Below are positions 23,478-32,396 of a DNA stretch of 64,000 nt, in pieces. Every line of letters begins with the position of its first letter. Within the stretch, counting starts at the first letter, position 1. The translations under genes and the position numbers were made by a program. Source of the stretch: JALEFZ01 sp039820545 (GTDB taxonomy: Bacteria; Bacteroidota; Bacteroidia; J057); the NCBI GenBank assembly GCA_039820545.1, contig JBCBPW010000018.1:28958-92957 (forward strand). The letters are read 5' to 3'. Below the pieces are notes generated by a model. That model was given only the letters and a program-made list of their open reading frames with translations, was not told the origin of the DNA and did no database searches.

Positions 23478-25496
23478 ATGAATCTTGATAGGAGAATGTG
23501 TGTGATATATTGGTATTTGCTCATAGGGTTGAGCTTTTCGCACATATCGCCTATATATGCCCAGTTGCAAAAGGTCGTCCGAAATACAAATGATTCTACC
23601 AAGATCAATCATTGGCACGAAAAGATCAACTACCTAAATGAGAGTGCCCGCTACCATCAAGCCACACTCAATGATTCTGCTTTATGGTTTGCCCAGAAAG
23701 CTCTAAGACTTGCGAAGCAGCATCAAGATCTACTAGGTATGGTACATGCCAAGCAGACGCAAACGTACGTTACTTTTCACAGAGATGAGCTAGATATGAG
23801 TCGGCGTCATGCAGAAGAGTTATTGCTCCATGCGCGTAGGTTAGATTCGAGCTTGCTCATTAGTGTGGCAGAAACCCACTTGGCCAACATTGCGACAAGA
23901 CAGGAATTGTATGAAGAAGCCTTGGAACGCTATCTGCGCGTATTGGACATCGAAACCTCTCGTCGAGACCCACAGCGTATTGCGATTTCCCTTTTGAATA
24001 TCGGACAGGTATTTTGGTTGTTTCAGGAGTATCAGGAGGCCCTAGATTACTTTCGTCAGGGATATGTTCTCAGTAAAAAAGAAACGGATACCCTCATACA
24101 TGCAAATGCTAGTCATCGCCTCGCAACAGCCTTTTCTAAAACAGGAGAAGTGGACAGCGCAGCCTTTTACGCATACCAATCAATGGATCTCCTGGAGGGT
24201 AAGCAAAGTATTCTGAGAGGAGAGGTTACTTGTCACCTTGGGAAAATCTTGTATAAAACGGGGAGCTATTGGGAATCTGAACACTTGCTAAGGGAAGCCC
24301 TCCGTTTGGGAAAGCAATACAGGATGCCACGTACTACCGCACGAGCCTATCTCTATCTCGGGGAGTTGATACTCATGCGAAATCAACCGCTCAATGCGCG
24401 CCATCAGATTAGAAAGTCGCTTGAGATTAGCCAGCGTCACCACATACTCAATCTTGAGCGTGAGGGGATCCATCTACTCGTCAAGAGCTTTGAGAAGGCA
24501 GGGAAGATGGACTCAGCTTATATTTACCTCCAAAAAGATCTCCAAAATCAATACAATATTCAGCTCAAAATCAATGAACTCAAGATAAAACGGCTTAGCA
24601 TGAACCATGAAGTTACCTTCAAGGACATGCAGTTTGCAGAGCAACAAAAACTGATCGAGAAGAATCGCGTCATACGGACACGGGTTATGGTGTCCTTAAT
24701 TCTTGCACTAGGTCTTTTAGTAGGACTGATCTTGATTGGCTTGCGGCTTAGACAGATACGAACAGAGATGAAGCGCGTGGGGGGGAGGCTGAAAACCCAG
24801 CGCACAGAGTTGATCGAACTCAACGAAAATAAAGATCGCACTTTCTCTATCATTGCCCACGATATACGTACTCCCCTGAATAATGTATTGGGCCTCATTG
24901 AGATTATTTTAGAAGGGCATATCGATCATCGCGAAAGCAAAGAACTAGGAGCCAAAATTCAAAAACAGATCAATGGTGCGATCCATATTTTTGACAACCT
25001 CCTTAAGTGGTCGCCTACAAATATACATCGAGTCCAGACAGATAGAAAAGAAATGGAGCTACAGGCATTGGTCAAAAATGTCACACTTCAGTATCAAAGT
25101 ATTGCGCAAGAGAAAGGAATCAATCTAATACCTGAGCTACAAGGATCTGCCAAGGTAAAGATCGAACCTGGGATGATAGAAGCTGTTGTGCGCAATCTCT
25201 TGACCAATGCCATCAAGTTTACCTCTCCAGGAGGCACAATTCGTGTACGGAGTTATACTTCTGAGAATGAGGTAGTAGTACATGTGATAGATACGGGACG
25301 AGGGATCAGCCAAGAGAAGCAGCAAACACTTTTTCAATTGGACAAAAATCAATCTACACGAGGCACAGGGGATGAGAAGGGTACGGGTTTAGGCTTACCC
25401 TTAGTGCAAGCGTTCATCGAGCAGCACGGTGGAGAAATTGCTGTGAGTAGTGAGTTAGGAAAAGGGAGTACATTCTCATTTATGCTGCCACTATAA
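23478..25496 (+). CDS. TPR-containing sensor histidine kinase (first of two paralogues)
   Basis: 672 residues from the ATG at 23478 (frame open to 23430). A signal-like N-terminus (to about YAQ) leads to a periplasmic TPR array (about 35-370; many Ala/Tyr/Leu helical pairs such as YEEALERYLRVLDIE). A transmembrane helix (about 404-424) and a coiled coil (LKTQRTELIELNENKDR) follow. The cytoplasmic kinase has its phospho-acceptor His at 461 in FSIIAHDIRTPLNN, the N box in NAIKFTSPGG, and the ATP-lid glycines in DTGRGIS and GTGLGLPL. There is no receiver domain and no adjacent response regulator, so the phosphotransfer partner is elsewhere. The closest relative in the window is the kinase at 26600. 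Confidence 0.93.
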   Translation: MNLDRRMCVIYWYLLIGLSFSHISPIYAQLQKVVRNTNDSTKINHWHEKINYLNESARYHQATLNDSALWFAQKALRLAKQHQDLLGMVHAKQTQTYVTFHRDELDMSRRHAEELLLHARRLDSSLLISVAETHLANIATRQELYEEALERYLRVLDIETSRRDPQRIAISLLNIGQVFWLFQEYQEALDYFRQGYVLSKKETDTLIHANASHRLATAFSKTGEVDSAAFYAYQSMDLLEGKQSILRGEVTCHLGKILYKTGSYWESEHLLREALRLGKQYRMPRTTARAYLYLGELILMRNQPLNARHQIRKSLEISQRHHILNLEREGIHLLVKSFEKAGKMDSAYIYLQKDLQNQYNIQLKINELKIKRLSMNHEVTFKDMQFAEQQKLIEKNRVIRTRVMVSLILALGLLVGLILIGLRLRQIRTEMKRVGGRLKTQRTELIELNENKDRTFSIIAHDIRTPLNNVLGLIEIILEGHIDHRESKELGAKIQKQINGAIHIFDNLLKWSPTNIHRVQTDRKEMELQALVKNVTLQYQSIAQEKGINLIPELQGSAKVKIEPGMIEAVVRNLLTNAIKFTSPGGTIRVRSYTSENEVVVHVIDTGRGISQEKQQTLFQLDKNQSTRGTGDEKGTGLGLPLVQAFIEQHGGEIAVSSELGKGSTFSFMLPL

Positions 25497-25583
25497 AATA
25501 AGGATTGTCTCTAATGAGTTTATATAAAACGGAATAATTTATGTAAATCTCAAGCGTCCAGGATCAAGTCTAGTGGCCAATAG

Positions 25584-25672
25584 AGTGTAACACAAATTTT
25601 ATGGTATAATTTTCGAGTGTAGTGACAGGCCCTCTGGAGTTCCCAGATTCAATGCTCAGGACGCTGAAGGCG
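25584..25672 (+). repeat. Dispersed intergenic palindromic repeat, short copy
   Basis: Aligns with the reverse complement of 2051-2254. The first part (AGTGTAAC..., TATAATTTTCGAGT) and the last part (AATGCTC-GGACGCTGAAGGCG, 21 of 22 identical) both match, while about 110 nt of the longer copy are missing between them. Confidence 0.7.
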
Positions 25673-26038
25673 ATAGGAAAATATGTAATTGACACACTAC
25701 TAAGGCAAGAGATGTAGGATTGGAGGAGCCGTTTTTATCCTCATATATAAAATTTATAGGAGGTAAGAGTTGCGCATTTCTAGTCGTCTTAAAGTGTCAA
25801 AGTAGTAGTAATTTTTTACAGATTGTATACAAGTTTTAAACCATTATTATCTAGATAATATAAATTTTGGTGACGACTGTTATTGAAGATAAGGCAGAAT
25901 AGCCTTTGTTTAAGTGGAAAGTAGGAAAACGGGGAGCGAGTAGGGGAAGAAATGTGGTTCCTTGTTTCTAAAAAATGCTTGCGATTCAACTCATTGATTA
26001 TGAGTATTTTATGAAGGTCTTAAAATCCAGTCTTCTAC

Positions 26039-26069
26039 TTTGTCAAACCCATTGATATTTATATATTTA
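26039..26069 (+). promoter_or_regulatory. Predicted Bacteroidetes-type promoter in the kinase gap
   Basis: TTTG (26039-26042), 19 nt, then TATATTTA (26062-26069), one base off TAnnTTTG. A transcript would start near 26076, about 20 nt before a 14-codon frame. Confidence 0.45.
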
Positions 26070-26096
26070 GGATAACAAACAAACAGACACATACAA

Positions 26097-26141
26097 ATGA
26101 GGAAAAGTCTGATTCATGTAGTATGGGCTTTTTTCGCATAG
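26097..26141 (+). pseudogene. 14-codon frame behind a promoter; peptide or gene remnant
   Basis: ATG to TAG encodes MRKSLIHVVWAFFA. This looks like the first half of a signal peptide (basic start, hydrophobic core) cut off by a stop. It may be a decayed gene whose 5' end survives, or chance. No continuation is visible downstream in other frames. Confidence 0.25.
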
Positions 26142-26324
26142 TATTGATAACCTAGAGGCGGGATTAGACTTTTTTAAAAAGCCTTATTTGAGTAGTCTAT
26201 TAGTACGAAAAGGACCAAAAGAATGGAGATGAGACATAAACTGCTCTTTGTAAATGAGATAGTATCATGAGACCCTTAATTAGACTTTCAAATACCTGCT
26301 CAATCCTATCTGTGCGAAAGTCTA

Positions 26325-26456
26325 AGACCATGTTTGCACAATGAAAATTCAGCTAAAAAGTAAAGATTTTAGTGAAATCTCAATCGGTCAAAATAGATGA
26401 AGTTCAGGTTCTGAAAGCGCAAACTTTTCGCAGATTTGAGGTTTCAAACATGGTCT
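26325..26456. repeat. 132-bp element bounded by 12-bp inverted repeats (MITE-like)
   Basis: AGACCATGTTTG (26325-26336) is perfectly inverted as CAAACATGGTCT (26445-26456). The interior is AT-rich and noncoding. No clear target-site duplication is visible, so assignment as a mobile element is tentative. Confidence 0.4.
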
Positions 26457-26599
26457 AAAACGTCTCTTCATGTTTGATGGTCCCTGATCTATTGTATGTT
26501 TTTTTGTCTAACGGTAGCTTTTAATCTACGAAATCTGCTAGTCGGAAGAGTAGAAATTACCCCTAAGTAACTGAATAAGAGTGTAATATTTTTCTTGGT

Positions 26600-28648
26600 A
26601 TGCGAAAGGGAAAGCAGCTTATTACAAGTTTATTCTTGATTGTTTTGTGCATGACGATGTCTGCGCAGAGCGACAAAGCCCTTGCCCTAAAGAAAAGATT
26701 GGAAATAGCCCAGTCTGATACTGCTCGTGTCAATGCTTATAACGACCTCGCCCGATTTTATAGAGAGTTTGATAAGGAGGTAGCCTTCGATTACACATAC
26801 GAGGCAGAAAAAATCGCGAATCTTATCTCTTATCAGCGTGGACTTGGATTCGTATTTGAGAATTATACCATCATCGCCTACCGAGCGGGAGAGCTACCCG
26901 TAGCTTTTGACCATGCCATGCATTGTCTGGAAATCGCAGAGGGGATTCCAGATTCCTTGTTGATTACATTGGCCTACAATAATCTAGGCTTGATACAACG
27001 TGACTTGGGCAACCTCGATGAAGCCATTGAATCCTTTGAAGTGGTACTGGAGTATGAACGCACCCTAGGCATCACGGAGGGACTGGCGCGTGGGGTCATG
27101 AATACAGGAGCCACACTTTTCAGTCTCAGAGAACTCGAAAACGCAGCCAGACTTTTTCAAGAGGCGTGGGAGATTGGTATACAATTGAAAGACACCCACA
27201 TTATTGTTGTAGCCCTCAATAATCTAGGCTCCTACCACCAGCAGAAAGGAGATTTGAATATGGCCATGACACGCTATAAAGAGGCACGGGAGTATGCGGT
27301 CGATCTCCAAAATCTCAATAACTGGGGAACCCTATCTCATAACATTGGCTGGGTGTATTTCAAATGGGATATTATCGATACTAGCTTTATTTATCTCAAT
27401 GAAGCCTTGACATTATCCAGAGAACATAATCTCCCACTGATTGAAACAGCCGCTTTGGGAAGCTTGGCTGAAGTAAGCCTCAAAATAAAAGACTTTTCCC
27501 AATCGATCGCTTATGCGACGAAGGGTTATCAAGTCGCTAAGTCTGCCTCCAAGTTCGAGCAAGCCAAGAAATCTCTTAGATCTTTGCATCAGGCCTATTA
27601 TGCGATAGATATGTATGACTCCGCCTATAAGTATCTACAGGAGTACAACGCCATCAATGATTCTATTTTGGCCCTGCAAGAGAATCAGCGAATTCAACAA
27701 CTCACTATTTCTAATACCATTGCCCAAAAGGATTTTCAACTGGCCCAGCAAAAAGCGAAGGCAGAGAAAGAACAAGACCGCATCCAAAAACTTTCTATTG
27801 CCTTTCTAGTCGTGACGAGTCTCCTGATTGGGTTGGGCTACACATGGTATAGACTGCGTAAGGCCAATATTCAACTGGAAGAACACAACACCAAGATCCA
27901 GACCCAGCATCAGCAATTGATAGAGCTCAACCACATCAAGGATCGTGTTTTTTCGATCATTTCTCACGACATCCGCGCCCCCCTCAACAACATCAAAGGC
28001 TTGATGGATATCCTCTTGGTCCAGGCATTGGAAGAGGAGCAACGGCAAATGATCGCAGGGAAAGTAAAAAAACAAGTCAGAGAGACTTCGGATATTTTCG
28101 ACAATCTTTTGAGATGGTCTCGTAACCAATTATTAAAAAATCAAACAGAAGCTAGCTCTTTTGATATTGTGTCTCTCTTCAAGGAAAGTGCAGAGGCATT
28201 CTCCCAACAAGCATCTCAGAAAGAAATTGAATTGAAGTGTGAGTTTCCACCTCAATTATATGTGTTTGCTGACAGAGAAATGATTCATACTGTCATACGC
28301 AATCTACTTTCCAATGCCATCAAATTCTCTCGTCCCAAAGGAGAAGTATCCCTTTCGCACGAGATCAAAGGTACCAAGGTCATCCTCCATGTGATCGATC
28401 ATGGATTGGGAATAGAAGCCGAAAAACTCGCGACTATCTTTGATCTCAAACAGAATGTGTCTACGCCAGGAACTGCCGATGAAAGAGGGACGGGCCTAGG
28501 CCTCCCCATTTCTAAAGAATTTATCGAACAAAATGGTGGCTCCATGTGGGCGCAAAGTACTGTGGGGGTAGGAAGTATATTCTCCTTCTCCCTTCCCATG
28601 AATCCTCAGAAAACTTTCATCGCTTCTGAAGTCATGGAGTCACAATGA
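26600..28648 (+). CDS. TPR-containing sensor histidine kinase (second paralogue)
   Basis: 682 residues. Signal peptide (MRKGKQLITSLFLIVLCMTMSAQ), then periplasmic TPR helices (about 30-390; for example NLDEAIESFEVVLEYERTLG and LNMAMTRYKEAREYA), a membrane helix (about 398-418, IAFLVVTSLLIGLGYTWY), a coiled coil, and a kinase core. The phospho-acceptor is His456 in FSIISHDIRAPLNN; the N box is NAIKFSRPKG; the G boxes are DHGLGIE and GTGLGLPIS. It shares the architecture of the kinase at 23478, including the IQxQHQQLIELNxxKDR-type linker, so the two arose by duplication. No response regulator is encoded nearby. Its stop is 8 bp from that of the convergent subtilase gene. Confidence 0.93.
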   Translation: MRKGKQLITSLFLIVLCMTMSAQSDKALALKKRLEIAQSDTARVNAYNDLARFYREFDKEVAFDYTYEAEKIANLISYQRGLGFVFENYTIIAYRAGELPVAFDHAMHCLEIAEGIPDSLLITLAYNNLGLIQRDLGNLDEAIESFEVVLEYERTLGITEGLARGVMNTGATLFSLRELENAARLFQEAWEIGIQLKDTHIIVVALNNLGSYHQQKGDLNMAMTRYKEAREYAVDLQNLNNWGTLSHNIGWVYFKWDIIDTSFIYLNEALTLSREHNLPLIETAALGSLAEVSLKIKDFSQSIAYATKGYQVAKSASKFEQAKKSLRSLHQAYYAIDMYDSAYKYLQEYNAINDSILALQENQRIQQLTISNTIAQKDFQLAQQKAKAEKEQDRIQKLSIAFLVVTSLLIGLGYTWYRLRKANIQLEEHNTKIQTQHQQLIELNHIKDRVFSIISHDIRAPLNNIKGLMDILLVQALEEEQRQMIAGKVKKQVRETSDIFDNLLRWSRNQLLKNQTEASSFDIVSLFKESAEAFSQQASQKEIELKCEFPPQLYVFADREMIHTVIRNLLSNAIKFSRPKGEVSLSHEIKGTKVILHVIDHGLGIEAEKLATIFDLKQNVSTPGTADERGTGLGLPISKEFIEQNGGSMWAQSTVGVGSIFSFSLPMNPQKTFIASEVMESQ

Positions 28649-28656
28649 ACCTTTAT

Positions 28657-30534
28657 CTAGGGTACTTTCACTATTTTTTCCATCCATTTTCCTTGATTCG
28701 TGTGTACCTCCAACCAGTAAAATCCATGACTCAGGTGAGAAAGACTCATATCTGTAGTTTGGAAGGATGTCTGTGTGTAGCATGGACGACCTTGCAGATC
28801 CCAGATCACGATTTGTTGAATCTGGAGTTTAGATGGGTCAAGAGATAAGTGTAGGACATCCTGAAAAGGATTGGGGTAGGCAGACAAGGGGAGGGGGGAA
28901 GTTTTCGTTACACCCAACGGCTGAGATGCCTGTTCCAATGCCTTCAGCGCATTTAATTTTCCATAGCCCCAAACAGGGTTAGGAACAGTACCTGTAAATC
29001 CGTCTGTTTCAGAAGACTGTTGTAGGATATCCTTAATCTGGACAGGTGTAAGTGCAGGATTGGCTTCTAACATCAGCGCGATGATCCCCGTCGAAAGCGG
29101 AGCGGCTGCGCTGACAGCATTCTGAATACCATACAAACCATTTCCTCCCTGGACCAGATTTCCACTGGCATTGTGGTACCAAGTGTCAGGTTGATAAGCC
29201 GCAAAGCATACCTCTCCAGGCGTCGCAAAGTCTACCCCTCTCCTCCCATCATGGGTAGGACCTGCACTCGACCCCAACCATAACGCTCCATCCTCGCCTT
29301 GTCCTGTAATGTCCCGAAAGTTGCCATTAAGATCTGTCCATTCATTTTTCACGACATAGTCAGTAGGCGTGATGGCCTCTTCTGCACTTGTATAATCATT
29401 GATGGAATGCCCTTCAACGACGAAGCTTCCAAAGCGATTGTTATTGCCGAAGGTGGAGGGATTAAGGGTAGCGTGGAAGGAAATATTCTCATTGGTCGTG
29501 TTGGTCAATGTCAATCGGTAGGTACCTGCCACACCCGAAAAATCAATCAGCAGCTCTCTTCGATCGGAGGTCGCTTCAAAAAATTCGACATTGGCCCCTC
29601 TATGACCGATAAAAATATCGCCTAAATTTTGATCTGCTACAGCTGAGGGACCATTGGGGGCTGCGTAAGGGCCAAGCATCACTCCGTTGGGTCGCTCGAT
29701 TTGAAGGTCCAATCGTCCACTTTCAGGATACCAGAGGTCCATCCTTAAAAATCCTGCTTCAGCTTTTTCTATGACAAGTTCGATAGCTTGATTGGCTGAC
29801 ACATCTCCTGAGGCATGGTTATCTGCCCCGCCATCATCTCCTGATCCACAGACAAAAGGATGTCCCTGTCCTACATAATCGTTGATGGCACGACTGATCT
29901 TGCTTGTCCCGTCTGTTGGACCTCCGATCGATCCAATATTCATCAAGGTCACCGAAGGAAGTCCTAACTCCATGATTTTGTCATGCGCAAAGTTCAGTGC
30001 CACGGGGAGATAGCCAGGATCAAAGAAACCTACTTGACCCGCTTGGTTTCCAAATGCAGGAAAAGGATCATGGGTGATCTTGACAATGAGAAATTTGGCT
30101 TCTGGTGCTACACCCTGGAAGTCATTTCCAGGTACAGCTCCTCCATTACCACCTGCGATACTGGCTGTCGCCGTACCGTGTCCTCCTCTATCAGTGGTCA
30201 GCGGAGGCGCCTGCTGGCTGAGCGCTTGATTGATTTGTGTGCTGTCGAAGATTGTACCGATTCCATAAGGATTGTTGGCTGCCTGGGCTCCACTTGGATC
30301 GATCATGTCATAGATATAGGTGATACGGGTCTTCCCTTGCGCATCCAAAAAATCGGGATGTCGATAATCAATGCCCCTATCCAAAATGACAATGAGCGTT
30401 CCCTCTCCTGTGAGGGGATACTGTTGCAAAGCTTGGTCTAGGTTGACTTCAGCTCTTGGAAGTAAGCCCTGAGAAGCTAATGTCAGACAAGAAAAGAGGA
30501 TAAATAAGCATAATGAGAGGCGAGACAGTTTCAT
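28657..30534 (-). CDS. Secreted subtilisin-like S8 protease with type IX sorting domain
   Basis: 625 residues. Signal peptide (1-21, ending LASQ). The catalytic triad is readable: Asp52 in VILDRGIDYRHPDF, His119 in RGGHGTATAS, and Ser475 in NAVSAAAP, where the usual GTSMAAP is altered but the Ser and following AAP are kept. A beta-rich insert of about 150 residues (about 245-395; contains LWYPESGRLDLQIERPNG) splits the catalytic domain, as in some Bacteroidota subtilases. The C-terminus (LSAYPNPFQDVLHLSLD ... GFYWLEVHTNQG) is a type IX sorting domain. It is probably an extracellular protease. No terminator could be assigned; the 3' end meets the kinase gene. Confidence 0.9.
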   Translation of the reverse strand: MKLSRLSLCLFILFSCLTLASQGLLPRAEVNLDQALQQYPLTGEGTLIVILDRGIDYRHPDFLDAQGKTRITYIYDMIDPSGAQAANNPYGIGTIFDSTQINQALSQQAPPLTTDRGGHGTATASIAGGNGGAVPGNDFQGVAPEAKFLIVKITHDPFPAFGNQAGQVGFFDPGYLPVALNFAHDKIMELGLPSVTLMNIGSIGGPTDGTSKISRAINDYVGQGHPFVCGSGDDGGADNHASGDVSANQAIELVIEKAEAGFLRMDLWYPESGRLDLQIERPNGVMLGPYAAPNGPSAVADQNLGDIFIGHRGANVEFFEATSDRRELLIDFSGVAGTYRLTLTNTTNENISFHATLNPSTFGNNNRFGSFVVEGHSINDYTSAEEAITPTDYVVKNEWTDLNGNFRDITGQGEDGALWLGSSAGPTHDGRRGVDFATPGEVCFAAYQPDTWYHNASGNLVQGGNGLYGIQNAVSAAAPLSTGIIALMLEANPALTPVQIKDILQQSSETDGFTGTVPNPVWGYGKLNALKALEQASQPLGVTKTSPLPLSAYPNPFQDVLHLSLDPSKLQIQQIVIWDLQGRPCYTQTSFQTTDMSLSHLSHGFYWLEVHTNQGKWMEKIVKVP

Positions 30535-30770
30535 ATTCGTGAGCGTATGAAGGTGAATGTTTCTGTAGGCAATGGGAAAAGTAGGCCAAGGTTAACAAGT
30601 TGATTTAGGAGTAAACTCTTTCATTTTGAGAAAATAATCTCATAATGACACTATTTCTCAATTTGAATTGATTTTTAAGCCATTCTTTTTGAGTGAGTTA
30701 ATGATTTTTTACGCAATCGGTATATGCTTTGATCTTTCTGGTACGTCTGAATCCTTTAACCCAAAGTTTT

Positions 30771-32315
30771 ATGTCAGCATTTCGCAAATCCACACACACA
30801 AGACCTCAACAGCCTACGCCTCAGCCTAGTTTGATGGAAAGAGGAGAAGCGCTCAAGAAAATAGACCTATTCCCTGTAGCCGTTTTCATCATGGGAATTG
30901 TCAGCTGCTACACGACTGCAACGGGGATCTACCCGATGCTCAACAACTGGATTCTCTCTTATGCGACCGCTATCGCCCTGAGTGTTTTTATGGTCGCCAT
31001 CGCCCTCCGTATACCCCAAGCTTATCGTGAAGGCAATCAGGTCAAACTGATCATGGGATACATCTTCGTTGCCTTATTCAGTGTTTTGCTCAACTTCAAT
31101 GCAATTTATGGGATGTTTTCCTCAGAGAAATTGCTGTATGAAGAACTGAAAGAAAATAAGTCTCTTTTGACTGCGATTCAAGTACGTGCAGGAGAGGCAT
31201 TGGATGATTTTTATGGTGCTAATGAAACGAGAGGTAAGCTCCAACAGGCCAAAAGTCTACTCGAAGAAGAAACATCTAACCGTGTAGATCCTGGTTATGG
31301 AAAAAATGCCCGTCGCATCAACCAAGAGAGTATTATCCCACTAGAAGCAGAGCTCCAACTTATCCAAGCAAAATATGACCCGACCGTACAAGAGATTGAA
31401 AAATTGGTTGTAGGTGCACAGGTGACAATCGACGAAGCCCTTGCCAGCCACAACATCAGCCAGTATCGCGAAGCTGTAGATCAAAGTGTCGATGCCTACA
31501 CCCAAGTAGGAGAAATGACCCAGAATCAGTTGGGAAAGGAAAACTTCTACTTCGAAGGCCTAGTCTTCAAACATCGCGACGTGGGAAACTTAAACCATTC
31601 ATTATGGACATTAGGAGAAGTTTCTAAACTCGATGGGAAGCAAGCATCGGCTGTCATTGTCTCTCTGGTATTGGCACTCCTGATCGACTTTATTGTACTG
31701 TTTGTGCTGGTACTTGTCAACAAGCCTGAAAAAGAGGAAAAAGAAGAAGAAGCAATAGTAGAAGAGACGAATCCTACGGGCTTTCGCAAGTCGTCTTCCA
31801 CCACGACAAACGGTCATTCTGCCCAGGGAAATTCGATTTACGCCTACCGCAGAGAAAGAACTACAGAGGAATCGCAGACCCACAGACCCTATGCCATTCG
31901 TCAGGAAAGCCGCCAACCTGTTCCTCCTACGACGCCCATTCAGACTCCCGTGATAGATGAGCTTCCTCAAAGTGAAGAGGCTGTGGTGTCTCAAGTCACT
32001 TCAGCAGATATTTCTCCTGTCGCGCAGACAGAGGTCACCCTTGTCGAAGTTGAGCCTGTGGAGGCTGAATTGGAGAAAGAAGAGGTGATGGAATCAGCGC
32101 AAGATGCCCAAGCACACCTCATGCCTGAGTGGCAGTACCTAGAAGATGAAGAATCACCCGTCGAGTGGATCGTACCAGCAGAAGAACCTAAAGTCTTAGA
32201 AGATGCTGTAGATGACTTAGTAGAAAAAGACCCTTTGGCGTTTGATCTCTTCACGATTGATTTATCAGATGAGGACACTCATGAACCCGAACTGATCCAG
32301 AAAAACGAAAAGTAA
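30771..32315 (+). CDS. Four-helix membrane protein with coiled coil and disordered acidic tail (GTPase-operon gene 1)
   Basis: 514 residues from the ATG at 30771 (frame open to 30729). Three helices lie near 32-50, 60-79 and 93-115, then a charged, coiled-coil-like segment of about 170 residues (LQQAKSLLEEETSN ... IEKLVVGAQVTIDEA) and a fourth helix at about 292-317 (VIVSLVLALLIDFIVLFVLV). The last 190 residues are Glu-, Pro- and Thr-rich and probably unstructured. No enzymatic motif seen. It heads a three-gene same-strand unit with the GTPase-like protein 81 bp downstream, so it is likely the membrane platform of that system. Family not recognised. Confidence 0.75.
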   Translation: MSAFRKSTHTRPQQPTPQPSLMERGEALKKIDLFPVAVFIMGIVSCYTTATGIYPMLNNWILSYATAIALSVFMVAIALRIPQAYREGNQVKLIMGYIFVALFSVLLNFNAIYGMFSSEKLLYEELKENKSLLTAIQVRAGEALDDFYGANETRGKLQQAKSLLEEETSNRVDPGYGKNARRINQESIIPLEAELQLIQAKYDPTVQEIEKLVVGAQVTIDEALASHNISQYREAVDQSVDAYTQVGEMTQNQLGKENFYFEGLVFKHRDVGNLNHSLWTLGEVSKLDGKQASAVIVSLVLALLIDFIVLFVLVLVNKPEKEEKEEEAIVEETNPTGFRKSSSTTTNGHSAQGNSIYAYRRERTTEESQTHRPYAIRQESRQPVPPTTPIQTPVIDELPQSEEAVVSQVTSADISPVAQTEVTLVEVEPVEAELEKEEVMESAQDAQAHLMPEWQYLEDEESPVEWIVPAEEPKVLEDAVDDLVEKDPLAFDLFTIDLSDEDTHEPELIQKNEK

Positions 32316-32396
32316 AGCGTATCCCGATTTTTGATTCGTATTGCAATCCCTTGTAAGATCCCATCTCTCTTCCATACATCCTTTAGCCCAAAAAAC

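Larger units (their letters stand above)
25497..26599. other. 1.1-kb gene-poor gap between the two kinase genes
   Basis: No frame of credible length or composition. It holds a dispersed repeat copy (25584-25672), a promoter-like site with a 14-codon frame (26039-26141) and a 132-bp inverted-repeat-bounded element (26325-26456). The rest is AT-rich and may be decayed DNA. Confidence 0.6.
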
